Notes: generated by a model not told the origin, from the letters alone. 64,000 nucleotides of DNA from Sporosarcina sp. ACRSL (GCF_022346605.1 NZ_JAKRNT010000002.1:62001-126000); one strand, 5' to 3'. Shown: positions 16,921 to 25,967, numbered from the stretch's first letter. Numbers and translations: made by a program.

Positions 16921-16955
16921 AAAAGCCGTCCAACACTCCGATGTTGAACGACTTA
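16921..16955 (-). terminator. terminator of the chemoreceptor gene
   Basis: GTCGTTCAACA and TGTTGGACGGC (minus strand, with G-U pairs) form a stem, then TTTTTG. It lies 16 bp after the stop. Confidence 0.8.
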
Positions 16956-16970
16956 TCGTTTCCTATTTAA

Positions 16971-18659
16971 TTATTCAGCTATCGTAAACCGATTCACGTC
17001 ATCTAACAGGCGATCTGCGAGACTTGCGAGCGTCTGCGCATTTGCAGATATTTCTTCATTTGCGGATAGCTGCTCCTCTGTTGCGGCACTTGCTGATTGG
17101 GCTTCTGCTGACGTTTGCAAAGCGAGATCTTGGATATGAATCGATTCAGCGGAGACGATATCCGTCATGGACCGGACTTCCTTAATCTTCGTTGAGACAT
17201 CATGCATCGCATCGTTCATGAGCAAAGTCGCACCTTCGATTCGTTGAAACACATCCCCGGTCCTTTCCGACAATTCCCTTCCTTTTGTAATGAATCCATT
17301 GCTTTCTTCCGAACTCTTGATCGTTCTTTGCACATTACTAACCATCTCATCAATCATTTGACTGATATGCCCTGCTGACCGTTTCGATTGGTCTGCAAGT
17401 TGGCGAACCTCTTCCGCAACGACTGCGAACCCTTTGCCATGTTCCCCAGCACGTGCAGCTTCAATTGCTGCATTCAACGCTAGTAAATTGGTTTGCTCCG
17501 CCATCGTTGTAATGAATGACGTCACTTCACGGATTTTTTCCGAGTGAGCTGCCAGTTGTCCAATAGTGATAGATGACTCCTGAATGGACGAGCTAATTTT
17601 CCCCATCTGACTCGTTACCTCTCGCATTCTTGACGCTCCATCCAAAACGAGGTCAGCAACTTCCGTTGAAGCATGTTGCATTCTTTCATTATCATCGCTA
17701 ATTTGGTCAATCCCTTTTAGCATTTCATTCAAAGAACGATTGGAATCATTCACTTTTCCGACCTGCTCATCACTCGCAAGTAAATTCCGCTCCGTTATTT
17801 CGGCAACGGTTTCAGAAGCAGCCAAACTTTCTTCCGAGCTAGCGGATAGTTCCTCAGCATGGAGTGCAAGCTGGATGGCGGACTCTTTGACGGTCGTCAA
17901 AATCCCTCGTAAGTCTTCCGTCATCCCATTTAGCGCTGTTGCCATTTCTCCAATTTCATCTTTATTCCGCACTGCAATTGGGCCTGCAGTAAAATCCCCG
18001 TTTGCTAGTTTAGCGAGCGAAGCAGTCATGTTTCGAACTGGTTTGGCGATACTGCGGCTAATGATTCGCGCGATAACGATACTTGAAACGACAGCAAATC
18101 CTATTAAACCGCCAATCAGATAATAGATCCATTTCAACACAGTTTGTAACTGTTCTTCCGTATTCTTTTGCTCCGTTTCTTGCTGTTGAATTAACTGTTG
18201 AAGATTGGCCGAAACTTCCTCCTGATAGAAGGAAACCTCCATTGCCAAGTTCATCGCGCTTTCCAAATTGCCTGCCTGTACATCTCGGATGATTAGTTCA
18301 CTAATTGTCTCAGCGCTTTTAGTTGTCTCCTTCACGTCTTTCATAATATCGCGTGCGGATGGAGTATGTAATGCTTGATCCAGTTCTTTAATATGTCCTT
18401 TAATGGATTCCAATATTTCTTTTCGTTGTTCCACGTATGATTGCTCTTGGTAGATGATGTAGCCGCGGATATTTTTTGCATCCGCATGTTGGGCTGACAA
18501 TAGTTGTTCCATGACGATTACATTTTTTATTTTATCGTCAATTAAATAACGGTACTCCGCATCCAATTTGGATAGAGCCCATAACCCGGATGCTCCGACT
18601 AACAGAACAATGGATAGAATCGCTAAAAATCCAATCCACAACTTCTTTCCGACTGTCAT
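16971..18659 (-). CDS. methyl-accepting chemotaxis protein
   Basis: A 562-residue chemoreceptor. Transmembrane segments lie near residues 10-28 and 185-205, enclosing an all-helical four-helix-bundle-type sensor of about 155 residues. HAMP follows at about 206-260, then the cytoplasmic signalling coiled coil. The hairpin tip, centred on [19 protein letters not shown], is intact and would contact CheA/CheW. TAGGA seven bases upstream sets the ATG at 18659. The ligand is unknown. It stands alone, not within a che operon. Confidence 0.92.
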   Translation of the reverse strand: MTVGKKLWIGFLAILSIVLLVGASGLWALSKLDAEYRYLIDDKIKNVIVMEQLLSAQHADAKNIRGYIIYQEQSYVEQRKEILESIKGHIKELDQALHTPSARDIMKDVKETTKSAETISELIIRDVQAGNLESAMNLAMEVSFYQEEVSANLQQLIQQQETEQKNTEEQLQTVLKWIYYLIGGLIGFAVVSSIVIARIISRSIAKPVRNMTASLAKLANGDFTAGPIAVRNKDEIGEMATALNGMTEDLRGILTTVKESAIQLALHAEELSASSEESLAASETVAEITERNLLASDEQVGKVNDSNRSLNEMLKGIDQISDDNERMQHASTEVADLVLDGASRMREVTSQMGKISSSIQESSITIGQLAAHSEKIREVTSFITTMAEQTNLLALNAAIEAARAGEHGKGFAVVAEEVRQLADQSKRSAGHISQMIDEMVSNVQRTIKSSEESNGFITKGRELSERTGDVFQRIEGATLLMNDAMHDVSTKIKEVRSMTDIVSAESIHIQDLALQTSAEAQSASAATEEQLSANEEISANAQTLASLADRLLDDVNRFTIAE

Positions 18660-18741
18660 TCTCAATTCCTAGCATCCCCTAACGATCTATAGTCAATTAT
18701 AATTATAGGTTATAGGGAAAAAGCATTATGTAAATTATTTG

Positions 18742-19281
18742 TTAAGTTTGTTGAATGTTACACTTTTTCAGTACATCATCGACAAACGCTTTCTTTGCCT
18801 CTGTATAGAGGCGTTCATTATTTGGATATTTCAACGCCGCTTCCTTCTTCAACATTTCGTATTGTCTCGCGATGTCAGGATGGTCATTCAGATAGTCCCT
18901 AAATAGCGTGTGTTGCTTCCACCAGTCGCCTCCATACTCAACGACGTGATAGACATGCGTTTTCGTCAATTCCTCCAAATCGGAGAACTTGGCGAAGACT
19001 TCCTTCCCTTCAATTTCCACACGCCCTAAATGATAAATATCCGCATCCTTCAACCGGTACTTATCAAATTTCTTCACATCATCCAACGAACTGACGCCGA
19101 TCAGGACATCGAGCATTGGCTTTGCTGCAATCCCTTCGGTCGCCGTGCTTCCGATATGCTGAATGTCTACTACGTATTCCCCGATCAACGATTCCAATAG
19201 GTTCTTCTCCTGCGCGAAAAGCTCTTTCCATTCATCGCGATATGAAGTTAAAGCGACTACATCTTTATTCAAACCTAACAT
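18742..19281 (-). CDS. GrpB family (UPF0157) protein
   Basis: A 179-residue protein with the family motif HIGSTATEGIAAKPMLDVLIGV near residues 42-63, which resembles a nucleotidyltransferase active site. Function is not established for the family. Its start overlaps the end of the TmrB-like gene by seven bases, and both follow a VanW gene in the same transcript. Confidence 0.85.
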   Translation of the reverse strand: MLGLNKDVVALTSYRDEWKELFAQEKNLLESLIGEYVVDIQHIGSTATEGIAAKPMLDVLIGVSSLDDVKKFDKYRLKDADIYHLGRVEIEGKEVFAKFSDLEELTKTHVYHVVEYGGDWWKQHTLFRDYLNDHPDIARQYEMLKKEAALKYPNNERLYTEAKKAFVDDVLKKCNIQQT

Positions 19282-19814
19282 ATTGACTTCGCTCCAATCT
19301 CCTTACAAATAAAGTCGGCAATCTCGTTGACCCCGATTTCGTCAGTCGGGATGAATTGTTCAAAGCAGTCGTCTTCAAAGCCGGCAAGACATTTATCCGT
19401 CTGCTGGAAACACCAATTGCCTTCCTCTTCCCCGCGTTCAAGCAACCGCTCATGGATCGTTTCCTTTTTCGCAGTCAAACAGAAATGATACGTTTCAGGA
19501 TCGACCTGCAAAAAACCGCCATGGATTGTCTTGAAATAGTCCTTGTTGTAAATCGTCATCGGCACAATCAAATCTTTACCATATGTCTCGCGCAACTGTC
19601 TTGCCACTTCGACCGTCAATGGCTTCCACATGTTCAAGTCTTGAAAATCCCCCGTTTTCTCGCCTTCCAACTTCATTTCTGCCGGGATGATATTCCTCAG
19701 CATGAACCCGACCTCTTCCGGATCAAACAGCATGGCTCCGTCTAATCTTTGCAATAATTCATTCGCAACCGATGTCTTTCCGACACCGAACGCCCCGTTG
19801 ATCATGACAATCAT
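19275..19814 (-). CDS. TmrB-like P-loop protein
   Basis: A 179-residue ATP-binding protein. The Walker A motif GAFGVGKT is at residues 7-14, and overall spacing, with LFDPEEVGFMLRNIIPAEM and LIVPMTIYNKDYF, matches TmrB, the tunicamycin resistance protein of B. subtilis. Tunicamycin blocks MraY/TagO-type enzymes, so a link to envelope polymers is possible but inferred. The ATG overlaps the VanW stop as ATGA, with GAGGGGG seven bases upstream. Confidence 0.8.
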   Translation of the reverse strand: MIVMINGAFGVGKTSVANELLQRLDGAMLFDPEEVGFMLRNIIPAEMKLEGEKTGDFQDLNMWKPLTVEVARQLRETYGKDLIVPMTIYNKDYFKTIHGGFLQVDPETYHFCLTAKKETIHERLLERGEEEGNWCFQQTDKCLAGFEDDCFEQFIPTDEIGVNEIADFICKEIGAKSIC

Positions 19815-20632
19815 TTCCCGTCCCCCTCGTATGTTAGAAATGGCTCATACATCGTTATCGCATGATTCTCTGTGACGAACTCATCGTCGATCTGGTTCCC
19901 TTCTGCGTCGTATACTTTCCGAAAAATCGAATTATGACGGACGTAGCCGCCCCATAATTCTCTTGTGAAATGATGATCTTTTTCGTAAATCTCGTACGTT
20001 CGAGTTGGTGGTACCGCCGAACGCCATTCCCCGTTAAGATGCGTGTCCGTTAAGTAAACCATCAGCTGATATGGCGTTCGGGTTTCGTTCTTAATTTGCA
20101 AATCCAAATAATTGTACGCACACGTCGCCCCGCTGCCGAATGGCTGACTGCGATTTGAATCGGGAAAGACGTCATAACTGTGGCGATAGCGCTCTGTCAC
20201 AGTCAATGGCGTATGCAGCGTGATCCAATAAATGAGGTTCGACAGCTGGCAGAGCCCCCCGCCCGTCCCGACAGTCACCTTTCCATAATGGAGAATCATG
20301 CCGTCGACATACCCTTTCCGCTTCGTCGTATTGCCGATCAGCCGCCAGTATGAGAACGTTTCGCCCGGCTCGATCACGACTTTATGCAATCGTTTTGTAG
20401 CGAGCTGTAAATTAATGATTTTATTCCGTTGCAGCTGCATATCGACATCTTTCAATTGCCTCAGCAAAGGCGTCCGGTGCTTCATCACGACATACGGAAG
20501 TTTTTCTTCGAGTCTTTTGCGCGCATACTTTTTTCCGTCAAACAGCCATTCACCATAGCGTTTCAATCTATATACTTTCTTCCCTGCAAATATTCTCAGT
20601 TTGCTTCGTTTAATCGGTTGTAATGAAACCAT
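19811..20632 (-). CDS. VanW family protein
   Basis: A 273-residue protein with the VanW core: VIEPGETFSYWRLIGNTTKRKGY near 86-108, then GGGLCQLSNLIYW near 124-136 and HSYDVFPDSNR. No signal peptide is obvious. VanW proteins occur in some vancomycin clusters but have no proven activity. It heads the vanW-tmrB-grpB run. GGGGGTGA upstream of the ATG at 20632 is a strong site. Confidence 0.88.
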   Translation of the reverse strand: MVSLQPIKRSKLRIFAGKKVYRLKRYGEWLFDGKKYARKRLEEKLPYVVMKHRTPLLRQLKDVDMQLQRNKIINLQLATKRLHKVVIEPGETFSYWRLIGNTTKRKGYVDGMILHYGKVTVGTGGGLCQLSNLIYWITLHTPLTVTERYRHSYDVFPDSNRSQPFGSGATCAYNYLDLQIKNETRTPYQLMVYLTDTHLNGEWRSAVPPTRTYEIYEKDHHFTRELWGGYVRHNSIFRKVYDAEGNQIDDEFVTENHAITMYEPFLTYEGDGK

Positions 20633-20718
20633 ATAGTCACCCCCAACCTAATCTTACTTCCACAAAGATTCACCATTTTCCTTCTTTATCAACTTGTCTT
20701 GAATACGCTGAAGGTCCC

Positions 20719-20844
20719 AAAATGAGCATAAGTATAGCAAACTCGCGCATAACTTGCCCGAACTTGATCATAACTCCCTCAAACTCGCGCATTACTCACC
20801 TGAACTCGCGCAAAACTCCCTCAAACTCGATCATATTTCCAATG
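20719..20844 (+). repeat. 21-bp period array, six units (core AACTCGCGCATAACT)
   Basis: Units start at 20719 (degenerate), 20740, 20761, 20782, 20803 and 20824, exactly 21 bp apart. The 15-base core is followed by six variable bases. It belongs to the same sequence family as the array at 23416-23541. It lies in the 351-bp divergent gap between the VanW gene and the LytTR-ABC operon. The rest of the gap holds the paired LytTR-like site and the operon leader. Confidence 0.92.
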
Positions 20845-20858
20845 ACGTGTCCGCCGAA

Positions 20859-20888
20859 TGCAACTGACAGGTGCTTTTTTGCAACTGA
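20859..20888 (-). promoter_or_regulatory. paired LytTR-type binding site
   Basis: TGCAACTGAC occurs at 20859-20868 and again at 20880-20889. Read on the minus strand, the nine-base TCAGTTGCA recurs with a 12-base gap. LytTR regulators such as AgrA bind two nine-base direct repeats ((T/A)(A/C)(C/A)GTTN(A/G)(T/G)) with a 12-base gap. Each copy fits at seven of nine positions, counting the free N as a fit. The operon downstream encodes a LytTR protein, so autoregulation is inferred. Confidence 0.65.
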
Positions 20889-20983
20889 CCGTAAAATAAC
20901 GACCGGTCATCGAAAACCTGCATACGGATTCTGATTGTCTGTATATAGTAAGTGTACAAAGAACAGCGACGGAGGGATTTGAA

Positions 20984-21703
20984 ATGGAAATTGTGCGTGT
21001 CAGCAATTTACAAAAGGCATATGGGGACAACAAAGTGCTACGAGGTATCGATTTCAAAGCAGAGGCGGGTGAAATCATCGGGGTCATCGGTAAAAACGGG
21101 GCGGGCAAATCGACGTTCCTTGAAATCCTCATGACGTTAAAACCGTATGACGACGGGAATGTGCTCATATTCGATAAAGAACTTCAAGCTCTCTCGACTA
21201 GTCAGCTTGAACATGTGCGAAAAGATATCTCAGCGGTACTGCAGCCTACCCAATTTTATAAAACATTGAAAGTTGTCGAACTGCTAAAACTGTTCAAAGC
21301 GTATTACAAATCACCGATAGATATCGAGCAGATCATCACCGACTTCAAACTTGAACCGCATCGGAAGAAATACTTCGACAAATTATCGGGCGGTTGGAAG
21401 CAGATCGTCAGCTTAGCGATCGCCTTTTTATCCGAACCGAAAATGCTCATTTTGGATGAACCAACGACTGGCCTCGATCCGCATATGCGGAATATGCTTT
21501 GGATATATATTTCCGAATACAACGGACGCACGGGCAGCACGGTCATTTTGACGACCCACAATATGGACGAAGTTGAATTGTATTGCGATAAAGTGATGCT
21601 GTTAAATGAAGGCGTCAATGAAGTGTTTGATACAACAGAAGCGATACTTTCAACCGGCTACAAATCGATTAACGAATTTTACTTATCAAAAGTATCTATT
21701 TGA
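20984..21703 (+). CDS. ABC transporter ATP-binding protein (LytTR-linked)
   Basis: A 239-residue ATPase. Walker A is GKNGAGKS near residues 36-43, the signature is LSGGWKQ near 136-142, Walker B is MLILDEPT near 156-163 and the switch is TTHN. It pairs with the ABC-2 permease 12 bp downstream. The operon continues with a LytTR regulator and DUF3021 protein, an arrangement seen for self-regulated export systems. GGAGGG lies upstream of the ATG. Confidence 0.9.
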   Translation: MEIVRVSNLQKAYGDNKVLRGIDFKAEAGEIIGVIGKNGAGKSTFLEILMTLKPYDDGNVLIFDKELQALSTSQLEHVRKDISAVLQPTQFYKTLKVVELLKLFKAYYKSPIDIEQIITDFKLEPHRKKYFDKLSGGWKQIVSLAIAFLSEPKMLILDEPTTGLDPHMRNMLWIYISEYNGRTGSTVILTTHNMDEVELYCDKVMLLNEGVNEVFDTTEAILSTGYKSINEFYLSKVSI

Positions 21704-21715
21704 GGAGGAATACCA

Positions 21716-22531
21716 ATGTTAGCGACGCAATTAAAATACGACTTGCTCATGTTCTCACGGGAGATTTTCTATATGGTGTTCACGATCATCGTTCCACCGG
21801 TCACGTATTTGTTCATGGGGCAGCTTTTCGGGGATGTTACATATGCCGGCAATCTCAATTATGCCGAAACATACACCCCTTCCTTCATCTTGCTCATCAC
21901 ATTTGGGGTCGTCTTTTTCGCATTCGGGTTTGACCAAGTGATGAACCGGACGACAGGCGTAGAAAAACGGATCATTTTATCCCCCGTTCCGAAAAGGACG
22001 TTGTTGCTGTCGAACATTTTACGGTCCATCATCATTACGAGCTTCGGATATTTCCTCGTGTTCTTTATCGGTCTAATCGCTTATGATCTTTCATTCCAAC
22101 CGGTCAACTTTGTCTTGGCCTTCGGGTTGTTCATGCTACTGAACGCAGCATTGCTTATTATTTCGTCAGCCATCTACTCGCTTTTCACAAGCATGAATGC
22201 CGCACTCGTCTTCTCCATTGTCATTTTCCAAGTCGTCATGTTCACCGGCGGGTTCACGATGCCGATCAACATGATGCCGAAATTCGTGCAAGTCATCGCC
22301 GATTTCAATCCCGTCTATCATATGAATCAATTATTCATCGCCGTTTGGAATGGGCAGTTGGAGTGGAATGCAGCAACACTTCAATCTATCGGATTTATCG
22401 TCATCGCCACTGCCATCTCCTTATTGGTTCTACGTTTTGGAAATAGACTGCGAAAATCTTCCTTGAAATGGTATCCTACTACTAGGAACCGAGGAGGGGT
22501 TGTACAAAATGAAAGTAACACTGGACATTGA
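21716..22531 (+). CDS. ABC-2 type transporter permease
   Basis: A 271-residue protein with about six hydrophobic segments, the first near 17-37 and the last near 233-252. The conserved middle stretch around ERIIL/TTGVEKRIILSPVPK is typical of ABC-2 exporters. It would form a dimer with the ATPase encoded upstream. Substrate unknown, perhaps a drug or peptide. GGAGGA lies upstream of the ATG. Confidence 0.88.
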   Translation: MLATQLKYDLLMFSREIFYMVFTIIVPPVTYLFMGQLFGDVTYAGNLNYAETYTPSFILLITFGVVFFAFGFDQVMNRTTGVEKRIILSPVPKRTLLLSNILRSIIITSFGYFLVFFIGLIAYDLSFQPVNFVLAFGLFMLLNAALLIISSAIYSLFTSMNAALVFSIVIFQVVMFTGGFTMPINMMPKFVQVIADFNPVYHMNQLFIAVWNGQLEWNAATLQSIGFIVIATAISLLVLRFGNRLRKSSLKWYPTTRNRGGVVQNESNTGH

Positions 22532-22967
22532 CGAAATTTACGAAGAGACCAAAGTGACGATCCATTGCAATGAAGTGGATGATTCGATAAAGGAAATTCT
22601 TGATATTTTGAAAGGAAAGAAGACTGAGTTTCTCGTCGGTCGAGACGGCGAGATGCAGCATATTTTGAAACCTGATGAAATTCATTACTTCCATACGGAA
22701 AAGGAAGGCGTTGTGGCTGTTACGTCTTCCGGCTCCTTTTCATTAAAAGAGAAATTGTATGAGCTTGAGGAAATGCTGCCTTCTTCGAAATTTATTCGAC
22801 TATCAAAATCGGTTATTGCCAATCTCCATGAGTTAAGCCGATTCGAAGCCTCGTTCAACGGCACATTAGTCGTCCATTTCAAATCCGGCGCGAAAGAATA
22901 CGTTTCACGCACATACGTGAGTGGCATCAAGGAAGCATTAAAAATGAACAGGAGGAAAAACGGATGA
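22509..22967 (+). CDS. LytTR DNA-binding regulator
   Basis: A 152-residue protein. Residues about 50-148 form a LytTR domain (EIHYFHTEKEGVVAVTS, then FIRLSKSVIANLHELSRFE). There is no receiver domain, so it is not a normal response regulator. GAGGAGGGG at 22491-22499 places the start at the ATG at 22509, not the TTG at 22500. It overlaps the permease gene by 23 bp and the DUF3021 gene by 4 bp. In streptococcal HdrRM/BrsRM pairs such LytTR proteins are held in check by the adjacent membrane protein. Confidence 0.88.
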   Translation: MKVTLDIDEIYEETKVTIHCNEVDDSIKEILDILKGKKTEFLVGRDGEMQHILKPDEIHYFHTEKEGVVAVTSSGSFSLKEKLYELEEMLPSSKFIRLSKSVIANLHELSRFEASFNGTLVVHFKSGAKEYVSRTYVSGIKEALKMNRRKNG

Positions 22968-23374
22968 AAACGTTTATAACGAGAAGTATACTCGGCATCT
23001 TTTTCGGCTCATTCCTCGCACTTGTTACGATCTTAGCGGTTATCTATATTGGCGATAAAGAAATGTTGGATGCGGCAATCCTCGGAAAAAATGCTCTCGG
23101 AACTATGTTTTGCGGCTGGTTCTTCACGGTGACTCCTTTGCTGTTTGAAAACGAAAGACTGACGTTGCCGGTACAAACGACATTGCATTTTCTTAGTGTC
23201 ACTGCCCTTTATTTTATCGTTGCGTTTATCATTGGATGGATCCCGTTCACGATGAAAGGATTCATCGGCATGCTCCTTATCTTCATCGCGTTCTACTCAA
23301 TCATCTGGCTGTCCTTCTATGCATATTTCAGGAAGCAGGCGGAGAAGTTGAATGAGGAGTTAAGAGGGTTGTAA
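22964..23374 (+). CDS. DUF3021 membrane protein, partner of the LytTR regulator
   Basis: A 136-residue protein with four hydrophobic segments (about 7-28, 42-60, 73-93 and 97-120) and a short charged tail. This matches DUF3021, usually encoded just after a LytTR gene. By analogy with HdrM/BrsM it may inhibit the regulator until a membrane signal arrives. That role is inference. The start overlaps the LytTR stop. Confidence 0.82.
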   Translation: MKTFITRSILGIFFGSFLALVTILAVIYIGDKEMLDAAILGKNALGTMFCGWFFTVTPLLFENERLTLPVQTTLHFLSVTALYFIVAFIIGWIPFTMKGFIGMLLIFIAFYSIIWLSFYAYFRKQAEKLNEELRGL

Positions 23375-23415
23375 ATGACGGTTGTGATGTTTAATTTCCG
23401 GAGGTCGAAAGTCAC

Positions 23416-23541
23416 AAAGTGATCAAAAGTATAGCAAACCCGAGCATAACTATGCGAAACTCGCGCAAAAGTATGCTGAACTCGCGCATAACTTCACCGA
23501 ACTCGAGCAAAACCATGGTAAACACAAGCATTCCTCACTAA
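23416..23541 (+). repeat. 21-bp period array, six units (core AACTCGCGCATAAC)
   Basis: Units start at 23416, 23437, 23458, 23479, 23500 and 23521. The core varies as AACTCG(C/A)GCA(T/A)AA, followed by variable bases. It is the same family as 20719-20844 and has the same number of units. It lies between the DUF3021 gene and the phosphoesterase gene. No clear terminator separates it from the operon upstream. Confidence 0.92.
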
Positions 23542-23638
23542 AGGAGTCTGATTTTACACTCTATTAACAAGATTGCTATATGCACTTCACATTGAGTAGG
23601 TATGATGGAGTCGAATCCATTTTGAGAGGAGCATTCCA

Positions 23639-24475
23639 TTGAAAATTGCATTGTTCAGTGATTTGCATTATCCGGCAGTCGATGAAAGAGTACCAGGTTT
23701 GTTAGAGGCGCGTGCATCGTTTTACAAGGAATTCATCGATCAGTTTTTGGCGATCGACGCACGTTTGCACGTCTCTCTCGGTGATTTAACCAATTACGGC
23801 ATGGCGCACGAATTGCACAACATCTATTCCCTGATCGGTGATTCCCGTGAATTCATCCACGTGTTAGGGAATCATGACAACTACTCATTGACGAAACAAG
23901 AGCTTCTCGCCTTGACTGGGCAGAAACAATACCATTCATTCGAAACGGAGCAGGCGGTATTTGCATTTTTGGATACGGCTCGAGAATTGGATTATGAATG
24001 TTGGGGCGGCTGGATAGATGACGAGCAATTGGAATGGTTCGAGCACGTCATTCAAAATTCAGGAGAAAAGCCGTTACTTGTGTTTGCACATCATCCCGTG
24101 CACAACACAACAAAAGGATCGGAGCTGAACAACGGATCCATCCATCCGGGCATTGATATGCGGAGTTTATTAGAGCAAAAGAAAGGCATCGGCATGTATT
24201 TCAATGGCCATACGCATCGCGATTCGATTGTGAAAGAAGGCAACTGGACGTTCGTTCAAACTGCAGCTTGTTTAGATGAGCAGTCATTCCGGGTTATTGA
24301 TATCCAGGATGAGCAAATCGTCGTGTCATCCATTGATTTGAATGACGAGACGCTTAAGCAGAACGCAGCCTTAATTTATGAAAACATGAATCATTTCACA
24401 CATCGTACGGATGGAAAAGGAATCGACGAAGACCGGAATTGCACGGTATCATTGCTACCAACACTTGTTCAATAA
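23639..24475 (+). CDS. calcineurin-like metallophosphoesterase
   Basis: A 278-residue cytoplasmic phosphoesterase. The five metal motifs are visible: SDLHYP at 8-13, GDLTN near 47, GNHDN near 77-81, HHPVH near 148 and NGHTHRD near 186. The substrate may be a cyclic nucleotide or phosphodiester. It starts at a TTG at 23639 with AGAGGAG seven bases upstream. Monocistronic, with a terminator after it. Confidence 0.88.
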   Translation: MKIALFSDLHYPAVDERVPGLLEARASFYKEFIDQFLAIDARLHVSLGDLTNYGMAHELHNIYSLIGDSREFIHVLGNHDNYSLTKQELLALTGQKQYHSFETEQAVFAFLDTARELDYECWGGWIDDEQLEWFEHVIQNSGEKPLLVFAHHPVHNTTKGSELNNGSIHPGIDMRSLLEQKKGIGMYFNGHTHRDSIVKEGNWTFVQTAACLDEQSFRVIDIQDEQIVVSSIDLNDETLKQNAALIYENMNHFTHRTDGKGIDEDRNCTVSLLPTLVQ

Positions 24476-24516
24476 ATAAATAAATAAATAATAAGCATTA
24501 ATAACAAGCTTAGTTG

Positions 24517-24547
24517 AAGAGCAACGTAAATTGTTGCTCTTTTTTAT
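24517..24547 (+). terminator. terminator of the phosphoesterase gene
   Basis: AAGAGCAAC and GTTGCTCTT form a perfect nine-base stem followed by TTTTTATTT. Just upstream, at the stop codon, is a short AATA tandem run (24471-24492). Confidence 0.88.
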
Positions 24548-24613
24548 TTGTGTCAATTTTACGAAAAGTGATTATCTGTATATCTATTTGGATAAATAAG
24601 TAATAAAATAGAA

Positions 24614-24631
24614 TTAGAACAATCGTTCAAA
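24614..24631. promoter_or_regulatory. candidate TetR operator
   Basis: TTAGAAC, AATC, GTTCAAA form a dyad with one mismatch per arm, just before the ribosome binding site of the TetR gene. GAAC-N4-GTTC also resembles the core of a LexA box, but the flanking C and G are absent. Autoregulation by the TetR protein is the simpler reading. Confidence 0.5.
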
Positions 24632-24655
24632 TCAACGGAAGGAGATCTTTATGAA

Positions 24656-25273
24656 TTGAGTAGGCGTTATGACAGCGAAGAGGCAAAACGAATTATTAGG
24701 GAAAAAGCTTATGAATTGTTTTCACTGTATGGGTACAATCAGACTTCAATCGGAGATATTTCTAAAGCATCCGGATACAGTAAAGGCCACATCTACTATC
24801 ACTTTGAAAACAAGGAAAAGCTATTTGTTCTATTAGCTCAGAATTCCATGCATGAATGGTATGCCAAATGGATGGAAAAAGAACCAAACTATTCGTCTGC
24901 CACTGAAAAATGGTACGGGATGGCCAAACATGTTCTGTACAATTATCAAACGCCTCTGCTAAAGGCAGGACAGGAATTGGGCGCAAATCCTAAATCATCA
25001 CCGGAATCAGTCCGAAAGTTATATGAACTTGCAGTAGTGCCAATGAGCACTTATCGTTCAATCTTTTTAGAGGGAATTGAACGCGGGGAGTTTGAAAATG
25101 GAAACGTTGATGAATGGACTGCACTAGTAGGGACTTGGCTTGGGGGGCTATGCCAATTGACGAATACACAGCCATTACAGTCACTTGAGCCTTTATTTGA
25201 ACAAGCAATCACCATCTTTTTAAGTTCAATAAAGAAAAGGGGAAAATTACATGAAGATCGCATTAATCGGTGA
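24656..25273 (+). CDS. TetR family transcriptional regulator
   Basis: A 205-residue regulator. The N-terminal helix-turn-helix (AYELFSLYGYNQTSIGDISKASGYSKGHIYYHF, residues about 18-50) is typical, followed by an all-helical ligand domain. The start is a TTG 11 bases after AAGGAG. A better-placed ATG at 24651 opens a two-codon frame that stops across this TTG. It is first of a TetR-SGNH-SDR operon and overlaps the next gene by 23 bp, so it likely controls those two enzymes. Confidence 0.88.
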   Translation: MSRRYDSEEAKRIIREKAYELFSLYGYNQTSIGDISKASGYSKGHIYYHFENKEKLFVLLAQNSMHEWYAKWMEKEPNYSSATEKWYGMAKHVLYNYQTPLLKAGQELGANPKSSPESVRKLYELAVVPMSTYRSIFLEGIERGEFENGNVDEWTALVGTWLGGLCQLTNTQPLQSLEPLFEQAITIFLSSIKKRGKLHEDRINR

Positions 25274-25967
25274 CAGTTTAACTGAGGGGCGTCCAGGTGT
25301 TTCATTTGCAAATATGTTAAAAGTGAGATTTCCAAAGGATTTGTTTGTAAATCTCGGAAAACCTGGGGAGACAGTAAAAAGTCTATATAGTCGTTTAACA
25401 AAAACAGGACTAGATGATGATTTTGATTTGGCATTCCTTTGGATTGGTACAAATGACGTGTATTCAAAGCTTTTAAATGTTAAGGCGCAGCCAGTAGTAG
25501 AAAATCTTGAGGAATTTAAAGAGGTTTACCAACAGATTTTAGAAATCGTAAATTCTTCTTCCAAAATGGTGGTGATGGTTTCACCTGCTTTAGTTGGTGA
25601 ACATTTTGATAATCCTTCCAACAGGGAAGTTAAAGAATTATGTATGCTCATCAAATCGTTAAGTGCAAAGGAGCACGTACATTATTTGGATCTTCATGCC
25701 GTTTTTGAAAAAGCATTAACTAACGAGACTAGTTCAGATTATATTTCCACCAATCCGTTTCGGGTCATGTTTGATGTGTTCTTCTATAAAAAAGCAGAAA
25801 AAATCGATCAATTATCAGCTAAGCGTGGTTTAAAGCTTACCTTGGATGGAATACATTTGAACAGCCCCGGAGCAAAAATCGTTTCAGATGAATACGCCCA
25901 TGTGATCAAAAACGCAATTGACCAAAATACAATGGTTCCTTTGGCATTAACCAATGAACACAAATAG
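25251..25967 (+). CDS. SGNH/GDSL hydrolase
   Basis: A 238-residue esterase-type hydrolase. GDSLTEG at 7-13 holds the nucleophile serine, GTND near 66-69 the oxyanion asparagine, and DGIHLNSPG near 200-208 the Asp-x-x-His pair. No signal peptide, so cytoplasmic. Flanked by the TetR gene and an SDR oxidoreductase with overlaps, suggesting shared metabolism of an ester or lipid-like compound. Confidence 0.88.
   Translation: MKIALIGDSLTEGRPGVSFANMLKVRFPKDLFVNLGKPGETVKSLYSRLTKTGLDDDFDLAFLWIGTNDVYSKLLNVKAQPVVENLEEFKEVYQQILEIVNSSSKMVVMVSPALVGEHFDNPSNREVKELCMLIKSLSAKEHVHYLDLHAVFEKALTNETSSDYISTNPFRVMFDVFFYKKAEKIDQLSAKRGLKLTLDGIHLNSPGAKIVSDEYAHVIKNAIDQNTMVPLALTNEHK

Noticed and set aside
20623..20934. 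Open frame of 103 codons upstream of the ABC operon
   Set aside because: It is made of array units read as heptads (PSNSRIT type), with no usable start site.
24471..24492. AATA tandem run as a phase-variable repeat
   Set aside because: It starts at the stop codon, is short and AT-rich, and cannot change a coding frame or a recognised promoter.
24617..24628. LexA box (GAAC-N4-GTTC)
   Set aside because: The flanking C and G and one inner position fail. A TetR operator explains the dyad better, next to a TetR gene.
24651..24661. Frameshift at the start of the TetR gene
   Set aside because: The downstream frame is complete and the TTG start is acceptable. The same TTGA arrangement occurs at 53119, so an error is not needed.
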